NCBI RefSeq assembly: GCF_900143695.1
Contig: NZ_FRFE01000029.1
Location: 1 to 62,156, forward strand
Direction: 5' to 3'
Length of the DNA stretch: 62,156 bases
Source of the DNA: Desulfopila aestuarii DSM 18488
Lineage (GTDB): Bacteria > Desulfobacterota > Desulfobulbia > Desulfobulbales > Desulfocapsaceae
The notes under the pieces are model-generated. The model ran no database searches and was not told the DNA's origin. It saw only the letters and a program-made list of their open reading frames with translations. The first letter of the stretch is position 1. Each line of letters opens with the position of its first letter. Shown here in pieces: positions 55,969 through 62,156 of this stretch. The position numbers and the translations under genes were made by a program.

Positions 55969-57108
55969 TCAACGATTTTGCAGGAAATGAGCGATTGCAT
56001 CCGCCCCGCGTTCTGCCGCCGTGGTATTCGATTCGGTATGGAACGTGTAGTTGAATGCTTTCTGCTGTTTTTGGAGATATGCCGGATGGCTTACAGATGC
56101 CTGACCAAGGGCCTGCCCTAATTCAGTTTGTACATCACAGACTACCTGCCCCAGTTCCCAATGCCGATAAAAGGGGTTATCCCGCCATGTAATGCCGTGA
56201 CCGTTGATAAAGATACATGGTCGTGGCTTCATAAGAAATTCATACACCTGACTGCTCACGTCACCCAAATAGATGTCGGCGGCCAGCATATAGGTCATGT
56301 CGCTTGATGCGCTGCTACCGGTATCAATATGGATATTTTCTATAGTGTGATATTTTTTCGGCAGATAGGCCCCATGCCGCTTAGCCCGCTTAAAAAGAAC
56401 GACATGAGGGGCAAAAATAAGATTGTAATCGGTGCAGCCGGCAAAGAAATCAAGAACGTCCAGGCCTGAAGTCGACCAGGAAGACACCCGCTGGTCAAAA
56501 TGCGGATTATACACAACGATCGGCCTGTCATTATTGAACCATCGAGGAATTTTCCGCTTAAGCCCCTGAATTACTTCAAATTTTGGCCACCCTGCGACCG
56601 CATACCTGCCATGATGCAGAATCCCGAGTTCGGTGAGCCTATCGACATACTTCTGTCCTGGCAGGAGCGTCAGATCAAAAGCCCCTGATTTATGATCAAA
56701 ACCACCCTCGCGATCCCCTGCTCCATGACGGGTGTGGATCATAATCAGATCTCGGATTCCGTATCGTGTACGGAGCTGCAGGCAATTGCGCTCAGGCGAC
56801 ACCAGCGCATCAAGACTTTTGAAAAAATCCATATTATTTCGGAGAATAAGCCGCTTGCGTATCAAGACCCATTTCGATAGCAACGGGTCGATCAGGCTAT
56901 AATAGAATGGCACCGACAACAGCAGAAATTCACATCTATGTTGCGGGTATAACGATGCAATATCTCTGACAAATGCCATCTCCTGCTCTGATGAGCAGGC
57001 AATCACCACCTCCATCTTCGGATACTTCCTCGACAATTCAAAGGCAAATGGGACAGCCTGAGGTATCTGGTGGGTAAAGTAATGGTTAAATAAAAAACCG
57101 ACTTTCAT
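55969..57108 (-). CDS. CDP-glycerol/ribitol phosphotransferase-like protein (TagF type)
   Basis: 379 residues from the ATG at 57108; longer starts up to 57183 add a non-matching leader and none has a strong ribosome site. The GT-B-like fold of CDP-glycerol glycerophosphotransferases is visible as YNPHFDQRVSSW, LIFAPHVVLFKR and AADIYLGDVSSQVYEFLMKPRPCIFIN with the catalytic His/Asp-type layout, then RDNPFYRHWELGQVVCDVQTELGQAL. Such enzymes add glycerol-phosphate or ribitol-phosphate units from CDP-alcohols. It lies tail to tail with the Tam41-like gene and could extend the lipid headgroup. Confidence 0.75.
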   Translation of the reverse strand: MKVGFLFNHYFTHQIPQAVPFAFELSRKYPKMEVVIACSSEQEMAFVRDIASLYPQHRCEFLLLSVPFYYSLIDPLLSKWVLIRKRLILRNNMDFFKSLDALVSPERNCLQLRTRYGIRDLIMIHTRHGAGDREGGFDHKSGAFDLTLLPGQKYVDRLTELGILHHGRYAVAGWPKFEVIQGLKRKIPRWFNNDRPIVVYNPHFDQRVSSWSTSGLDVLDFFAGCTDYNLIFAPHVVLFKRAKRHGAYLPKKYHTIENIHIDTGSSASSDMTYMLAADIYLGDVSSQVYEFLMKPRPCIFINGHGITWRDNPFYRHWELGQVVCDVQTELGQALGQASVSHPAYLQKQQKAFNYTFHTESNTTAAERGADAIAHFLQNR

Positions 57109-57183
57109 GTCACTACACTTCAAAATAATTGAATATATTTTCCCTGCGCGAGCCTCCCAAGAATTTATCTGCCTCATCGACAT

Positions 57184-57690
57184 TCTTGGCTCTAGCCCCT
57201 GGGATTATACCTGTATTGCCTTCCAAGCATCAGGATAAAAGAACTTCCGAAGTATCACAACCGATACTGGGCATACACATCGCTACGAATCCATCCACAA
57301 GATGAAATACACAGCGCTAGGACTGTCTCACTGATTCGACCACGGGCAGAAAACCTGCTCAGCAATCTACACTCCTGTCATTTCGATTATCACCGGAGAT
57401 AATAACGAGGTTGGTAAATATCTCAAGGATCACGATGCGGGCGTCTCGCTTGCTGCATTTTTATGGTCATCGGCATTCGTAATTCTTCAGCATAGTCCAA
57501 TTCTCAGGGAAATACACACGCACAACCATGCCAACCCCTCATCCATAATCGTCACATCAAAAGAATGGTGCTTTACCGGTATGTGCTTCGTACATACTCA
57601 ATCGGACGGCGGATTGAAAATAATCACACCTGATGTTATCCAAACCCCTACAAGGTGAGGCCTCAACACAAGGCGCGCTCCATTTATGTA
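57184..57690. other. Intergenic region, no gene seen
   Basis: About 0.5 kb between convergent/divergent neighbours. It contains fragments that look like degraded coding sequence but none that I could identify. No repeat or RNA gene recognised. Confidence 0.35.
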
Positions 57691-58575
57691 TTATTGTTCT
57701 TCCTGGAGATTCTTGGATCCCATATGATAGGAGATACCAAGCCCCATGATGAATTGATTTTTATCTTCAACGATAGGACTATCAGCCGCATCGCCTACTA
57801 ACCTTTTGTACATAAGCATACCACCAATCCGCCAGCGATTGGTGATTGAATAGCCGCCTGTCATGCTGACATTGACATCCTTGATGCCTGACTCCGCATT
57901 ATACCGCTCATACCCTGAAGCTGCCGACTGCCGAGAGTTTATCCCAAAATAGCTTTCCATATACTTGTCACTGGCCCAGGTCGTACCTAATCCGACGAAT
58001 ACACGAGGATTCTCAAACGGCAGGGTTGTTCCGCCTTGTAGTTCCACAAGCGCTCCATCATGGCCAGAACCAATATCCTGCCGTACTTCGGCTCTAAATC
58101 GCAAGGTTTCTTTGCGATAAGCAACATATCCGCCTGCTTCGACACTACTATCGATATCACCCAGACCATCCAGGTTGTCATTGTCATCCTCATCACGACC
58201 TGATGCCCATGACAGGATAGGACCAGTCTTGAAATTTTTATCATTTATGATATTAGCGCCTAAGGTTTTCCCCTTGTAAAAGATTATATCCCTCCAAGAG
58301 GCAGATATATTAGGCCCATATCCAAAATCGTAGTCGTCTGAGCCCTCATAATCTGGGGAAACGCCACCGCTCAGTCCTATGCTGACTGTCCAGTTACGAT
58401 CTTTATCCGCTGGGTCCTCATACCCTGGAGCCTCATCGATATCTTCCGCAATTCCTGCCCAAAGATCGGCTTCATCCAAAGCGTCACTTTCAGCCGATAC
58501 GTTATCAATAAAGAGCATGGTCGAAAAAATCGATGCTATGAATAGATGTGAAAAGCAGCGCAATGCATTTTTCAT
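57691..58575 (-). CDS. MipA/OmpV family outer membrane protein
   Basis: 294 residues. Signal peptide ends near SVSAE. The mature protein starts NWTVSIGLSGGVSPDYEGSDDYDFGYGPNISASWRDIIF, the first strands of the MipA/OmpV beta-barrel, followed by alternating strands with aromatic caps. The stop is followed by 114 bases to the next feature. These proteins sit in the outer membrane and are linked to murein or cation/antibiotic responses. No operon partner. Confidence 0.82.
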   Translation of the reverse strand: MKNALRCFSHLFIASIFSTMLFIDNVSAESDALDEADLWAGIAEDIDEAPGYEDPADKDRNWTVSIGLSGGVSPDYEGSDDYDFGYGPNISASWRDIIFYKGKTLGANIINDKNFKTGPILSWASGRDEDDNDNLDGLGDIDSSVEAGGYVAYRKETLRFRAEVRQDIGSGHDGALVELQGGTTLPFENPRVFVGLGTTWASDKYMESYFGINSRQSAASGYERYNAESGIKDVNVSMTGGYSITNRWRIGGMLMYKRLVGDAADSPIVEDKNQFIMGLGISYHMGSKNLQEEQ

Positions 58576-58989
58576 GGCAACCTCTGTATGAAATGGATTC
58601 TAGTAATAGAGTAGTCGATCTTGAAAACTCGCCCCCTAAGCCTCTAATATAACATAAAAATAGGCCCACCAAATACTTGATGCTATAACAGGGGCCGATT
58701 AAGCGGGTTTATTAAGATATCTGAACCATTGATAAATATACTTAACACCTAATCTGAATGCAGCCAAATAATACACCATTTTTTTGTCATGACGCAAGTT
58801 GTCCGATGGTTCATCCGCTGATTAAGCCACGGATTGCAGTTGTTTAACTTTAAGAGAAGATTTTGAGAAGTTCTTCATAGAAGAACTTACGATATGGTAT
58901 TTTATGCATCATCCGTATGTTTCTTGCACAAGTGGCTACCGTTTGCGAGCAGCGCGGTTCGAGTTTGAGTGGGTGTTCTGCAAAAAATG
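58576..58989. other. Intergenic region upstream of the MipA gene
   Basis: About 0.4 kb holding the MipA promoter (minus strand) and the downstream flank of the decayed lipoprotein gene. No intact frame or structure recognised. Confidence 0.35.
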
Positions 58990-59331
58990 ATATAGCTCTA
59001 AATGTCAGTTATTTTTGCAAAAAAGGAGATTAAGCTGAACTGCCGGCATAGCATCTTTTCCAAGTTGGCCATCAAATCGACAGATAGCTGCGAGAATTTG
59101 GAAGTCAGCGGTAACATAAAAGCGCCATGGAAAACAGAGACCCTTTCGGTGCCTGACAGATTCCCTATACTTTTTCTACTAATAACTCTGTAACATTGTT
59201 TTTGAAAGAACCGCTCCACTGATCAAATTCCGTCCTTTGATTTTGATTTTCATTGCTATGAGTGACGATCTTGTTCTGATCGAGATAATCAGCAATTGTG
59301 ACCGGGCCAATACCGACGGCGAGATCTAAAA
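58990..59331 (-). pseudogene. Frameshifted remnant of a PqiC-like lipoprotein gene
   Basis: On the minus strand one frame reads LAVGIGPVTIADYLDQNKIV, then THSNENQNQRTEFDQWSGSFKNNVT, the hallmark of PqiC/DUF330 ABC auxiliary lipoproteins (IxVGPVxxPxYLxRPQIVTR...LAEFxRWA). A shifted frame continues LSGTERVSVFHGAF and then RFDGQLGKDAMPAVQLNLL, which also fits that family. At least two frame changes plus stops break it. No start, signal peptide or partner MCE genes remain. Confidence 0.6.
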
Positions 59332-59440
59332 TGGGATGATTACCCTACCATTGAGCTTGTTTCTCAGAAGTTGCATACTGCGATCAATGTCTTTAACCAG
59401 TGCATTAATACCTCGTGGCTTCACACTTTCCTACAGACAG

Positions 59441-59472
59441 AAAAGGCCGGATTCCCTACAGGGAACCCGGCC
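59441..59472 (-). terminator. Terminator of the DinB-rhodanese gene
   Basis: 12-bp stem GGCCGGGTTCCC with one G-U pair, 4-base loop, followed on the minus strand by TTTTCTGT; 67 bases behind the stop. Confidence 0.8.
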
Positions 59473-59538
59473 CGCCACACATCTTGGACACGCTGCTGCA
59501 TCAAACGGCCATGAGTGACGAATGAGAGCAGAGGCTGG

Positions 59539-60465
59539 CTATCCTGAGCAACCGCATGCAACTGCCCGGTCAAATTGAGGCGCCGCCCCCTCTGTCTGAT
59601 AGCCGTCACGCTTCCACCAGTCCATGCCTCCCAGAAGTTCTCGAACCTTGAAACTAAGCTGCGCAAGTTTCAGCGCCCCTTTTGTTGAAGCATTGCAGCC
59701 AATACCATCACAATAGGTGATATACGTTTTTTCTGGATCGAGTCCCCTCGTTGAAGCAAAAGTCATTGTAGGGTGAGGAAAACTAACGGCAGTAACTATG
59801 TGTTCCGCTTCATATGCCTCCTTTGACCGGGCATCAATCACAACTACATCCGCATCGCTCTTCATCATTTCAGCCAGATCCCACGCATCAATCTCATACG
59901 AGAGCTTATCTCGATAAAACTGATGCTGTTTTTCTTCTGTTCGCGCGAGATTATCGAACTCACCGTATTCAATCTCACTACCGCATTTCTCATAATCGAG
60001 AAGCTGGGAAATTTCTCTTAAATGAAGGTTCAAATGTCTTGGATAGTCGACAATCATATCAAACAGCGTAATATTTTCGCCAAGGGCTGAAACCCAGATG
60101 TTCTCCAGCGCTTCCCCATTTACATTGCCGATGACATGGGACAGGTGCAGATTGGCGTATTGCCAGAATTGAAGAAGCAATTTCCACTCTTCGGCCTGAT
60201 AGTTCTGTATGGCTATCCACGTATCGTTGACTCCCAAGTTGGCATAATCTGGAAACTGGAGGGGAGACTGTTGATATTGTAGATGGATGATTCGATGAAG
60301 ATTATTGGATGCTGAGTCAATCAGATGCCCGACAATCTGTTTGACAGTTCTGTTCTGACTGTTTCTCTTTTCCGTCAGTATCTCCCCATCCAATTCCCCC
60401 AGCCGCGGTGCCCACATTTTCACCAGCCAGACAATTTCGTTTTGAACCTGTTGTAATTCCTGCAT
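59539..60465 (-). CDS. DinB-like plus rhodanese-like fusion protein
   Basis: 308 residues. The first ~165 residues form a DinB/YfiT-type four-helix bundle with metal-ligand-like His positions (TVKQIVGHLIDSASNNLHRIIHLQ and DYPRHLNLHLREI), then a rhodanese domain (about 190-305) with VVIDARSKEAYEAEHIVTAVSFPH and the active-site loop TYCDGIGCNASTKGA carrying Cys in YCDGIGC. DinB proteins use a divalent metal and often act on thiols. A fusion with a sulfur-handling rhodanese points to low-molecular-weight thiol or sulfur chemistry. A truncated broken copy of the rhodanese half lies at 33.7-34.0 kb. Confidence 0.88.
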   Translation of the reverse strand: MQELQQVQNEIVWLVKMWAPRLGELDGEILTEKRNSQNRTVKQIVGHLIDSASNNLHRIIHLQYQQSPLQFPDYANLGVNDTWIAIQNYQAEEWKLLLQFWQYANLHLSHVIGNVNGEALENIWVSALGENITLFDMIVDYPRHLNLHLREISQLLDYEKCGSEIEYGEFDNLARTEEKQHQFYRDKLSYEIDAWDLAEMMKSDADVVVIDARSKEAYEAEHIVTAVSFPHPTMTFASTRGLDPEKTYITYCDGIGCNASTKGALKLAQLSFKVRELLGGMDWWKRDGYQTEGAAPQFDRAVACGCSG

Positions 60466-60669
60466 GATGTCCCTCCTCGTAATTTACGTTGGTTGCTACC
60501 AGTCTTTACGAGTACTATAGATTTCTCAGGGAGAAAAAGAACTTCAAAGGTTTGCAAGTGGGGTTTCACTCATGGTGAAGGTGTTACTTCAACAGAGCCA
60601 ATGTCCTGAATTTTGACCGACTGCCCATGCCATGTGGCTGTCGAGATTTACAACAGCGAGGTAACGGCA

Positions 60670-61581
60670 ATGGAATTGTATCAACTTGACAGCTTTCTGG
60701 CCGTGGCCCATTCAGGGTCGCTTTCAAAGGCAGCTGTCATCCGGAACATATCACTCCCAGGAATAAGTAAGCATATCAAGATGCTGGAGGAGCATTTCGG
60801 GCAAGCCCTCTTCACCCGGACCCCGAAAGGAATGATACTTACTGAAAAAGGGGAGCAAGTGCGGAAGTACGCCGAACGTATCCAGAAAGACATCGACAGC
60901 CTTAATGGGCTTGCTCGGCAAAAACCACCTCTTAGGCTCGGCTTGAATATCGCTCCTGATTTTCTTCAGCTGTTTCAATTGAAAAACATGCTGGAGCAGT
61001 ATCATCCAAACCGTGAAATTGTTCTTATAAACCACAATTCCGGACACCTGCTGGACCTCCTGTATAAAAAGGAACTTGACCTGTGCCTGGCCTTTGGCAG
61101 TATTCCAGAACATCTACAGAAAATTTTGATTCGCAAGGTGCAGCTGCCGCTTATGCTACCGCAAAACTTGCCAGACGACCTGCCAGACCTCAACGAACTG
61201 TGTTGGATTATCAACACCCAAGGTTGTCCTTTTGCGGATCCCTTGAAAGCATTCTGGCGTGCCCATACTATTCGACCACAATCGACCATCCTGGCCCAGG
61301 ACTTGTCAAGAAAGGAGCTGGTAGCACAAGGACTCGGCATTGGTTTTCTTGAGCCGCAGGACGCCCTTGCCCTCAGCAGAAACTCACAGGGAAAACGTTA
61401 TGGAGAATACTGTCTGACCATTCCCCTCTGGGTCGTTTTCCAGGATGAGATCTTTCGGGATGTTGCAGAGCATCTTCAACATCATGTCCAGGCTCGCTAT
61501 GATACCCTGCCACCGTGCCCCAATGGCTATCCGCAAATGGATATGGTGGCCAGGCGAAAAACGCCCGCTCATCTTTTGTAA
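60670..61581 (+). CDS. LysR family transcriptional regulator
   Basis: 303 residues from the ATG at 60670, with GAGGT eight bases before; a longer frame from 60613 lacks a site. N-terminal winged helix MELYQLDSFLAVAHSGSLSKAAVIRNISLPGISKHIKMLEEHFGQALFTRTPKGMILTEKG, then the periplasmic-binding-like effector domain starting LRLGLNIAPDFLQL. The C-terminus is slightly unusual (an extended RYDTLPPCPNGYPQM tail). Divergent from the DinB-rhodanese gene across 200 bases, its likely target. Confidence 0.9.
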   Translation: MELYQLDSFLAVAHSGSLSKAAVIRNISLPGISKHIKMLEEHFGQALFTRTPKGMILTEKGEQVRKYAERIQKDIDSLNGLARQKPPLRLGLNIAPDFLQLFQLKNMLEQYHPNREIVLINHNSGHLLDLLYKKELDLCLAFGSIPEHLQKILIRKVQLPLMLPQNLPDDLPDLNELCWIINTQGCPFADPLKAFWRAHTIRPQSTILAQDLSRKELVAQGLGIGFLEPQDALALSRNSQGKRYGEYCLTIPLWVVFQDEIFRDVAEHLQHHVQARYDTLPPCPNGYPQMDMVARRKTPAHLL

Positions 61582-61587
61582 ACACGC

Positions 61588-61785
61588 TCACACCATGGAC
61601 AATAGCTTGGTAGTATCGACTAGTACTGGCAGGCCGTTTGGCAGCATCCGCGTTGGCACAGCGGTTTCATCGTGGCTTGGGTCGATCATGAACTTACCAG
61701 GACAATTGATGACTGTCAGAAATTCTACGCCTGAGGCGGCGATGACTCCTGGCACCCGAGCGTCCGTAAGGAATTTTTGCCACAT
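61588..61785 (-). CDS. Possible small protein, unrecognised
   Basis: 65 codons, MWQKFLTDARVPGVIAAS and on to TTKLLSMV, with no strong ribosome site. It lies 35 bases behind the response-regulator gene in the same direction. I do not recognise it; it may be a fragment or a chance frame. Confidence 0.25.
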   Translation of the reverse strand: MWQKFLTDARVPGVIAASGVEFLTVINCPGKFMIDPSHDETAVPTRMLPNGLPVLVDTTKLLSMV

Positions 61786-61820
61786 GACCTAAGGACATTG
61801 AGCATCTTTTCAAGCGACCC

Positions 61821-62156
61821 TTATGCAATCACACCGATATTCTGCATTTCAAGAATCAGTCGTTCACTGTCAATTGGTTTGACAATATATGAAGTAGCCC
61901 CCCCTTTGTAATAGGCTTTCATAACAGTTGATGCATCATCAATTGCCGAAAGCATTATGACCTTTACTTCTTCAGGACCAGTTATCCCAAGTGATTTCTC
62001 TACCTCACGAATTTCGACCAGGGCTTCATGTCCATCCATAATAGGCATCATGATATCCATACAGATAAGGTCGTATGGTTGCTGCTTGCGCAAGGCGACT
62101 CGAAAAGCCTGCACAGCCTCTTCCCCATTCACGGTAATATCGACAATAGCCCCATT
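61821..62156 (-). CDS. Response regulator receiver, partial (5' end outside the window)
   Basis: The reading frame is open to the window end, so only the C-terminal part (about 112 codons) is seen. IVDITVNGEEAVQAFR, ICMDIMMPIMDGHEAL with the phosphoacceptor Asp, VIMLSAIDDAST and KPIDSERL are the CheY-like receiver motifs. Stops after the receiver, so either a stand-alone CheY-type protein or the receiver end of a hybrid kinase. Confidence 0.85.
   Translation of the reverse strand, partial: NGAIVDITVNGEEAVQAFRVALRKQQPYDLICMDIMMPIMDGHEALVEIREVEKSLGITGPEEVKVIMLSAIDDASTVMKAYYKGGATSYIVKPIDSERLILEMQNIGVIA

Noticed and set aside
1-62156. CRISPR arrays, rRNA, tRNA or insertion sequences
   Set aside because: None seen; the direct repeats at 19.6 kb are only two copies and fit an enhancer.

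Overview
The window looks like a chromosome segment of a Gram-negative, anaerobic Desulfobacterota bacterium, most likely near the Desulfobulbales. The clues are an indolepyruvate:ferredoxin oxidoreductase operon with two phenylacetate-CoA ligases, a periplasmic tetraheme cytochrome with a flavin reductase, several sigma-54 activators, and outer-membrane (Lpt, MipA) functions. No rRNA, tRNA, CRISPR array or intact insertion sequence was seen. The lineage call is inference; no marker gene for it is present.

Layout. 0.1-4.5 kb: two orphan solute-binding proteins flank a membrane hybrid histidine kinase. 4.5-9 kb: a complete carbohydrate ABC importer operon (ATPase, binding protein, two permeases, minus strand), with a hairpin after the binding-protein gene. 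9.7-14.8 kb: an orphan amino-acid binding protein, then a TetR regulator with a perfect 40-bp palindrome over its start and a related half-site pair before an acyl-CoA dehydrogenase gene, a SIMPL-domain protein and a small membrane protein. 15-17.8 kb: a PfpI-family gene with a near-perfect sigma-54 promoter and upstream palindromes, next to an AcoR-like activator. 18-23.2 kb: a XylR/DmpR-type (V4R) activator divergent from a tetraheme cytochrome, a periplasmic flavin reductase and an MFS carrier; direct repeats and a sigma-54 promoter lie between them. 25-31 kb: iorA-iorB-paaK-ACT-paaK. 31.4-33.6 kb: a CBS-ACT protein and argA.

34-57 kb is the most interesting region. It holds all five gene types known for bacterial ceramide synthesis: serine palmitoyltransferase-like enzyme, dedicated ACP, ketosphinganine reductase-like SDR, acyl-ACP synthetase and GNAT-like ceramide synthase. 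It also holds an MsbA-like flippase gene two genes downstream of the ACP; a lipid kinase, a Tam41-like cytidylyltransferase, a CDP-alcohol phosphotransferase and a metallophosphoesterase that together suggest a CDP-ceramide headgroup route; two further sugar/alcohol nucleotidyltransferases; a CDP-glycerol phosphotransferase-like protein; glycosyltransferases and a sulfotransferase; and LptC, LptB, LptF and LptG without lptA, lptD, kdsC or rpoN beside them. My reading is a self-contained system for making, decorating and exporting a sphingolipid to the outer membrane.

57.7-62.1 kb: a MipA-like outer-membrane protein, a decayed PqiC-like lipoprotein gene, a DinB-rhodanese fusion (a broken copy of its 3' half lies at 33.7-34.0 kb), a LysR regulator, and the C-terminal part of a response regulator cut by the window end.
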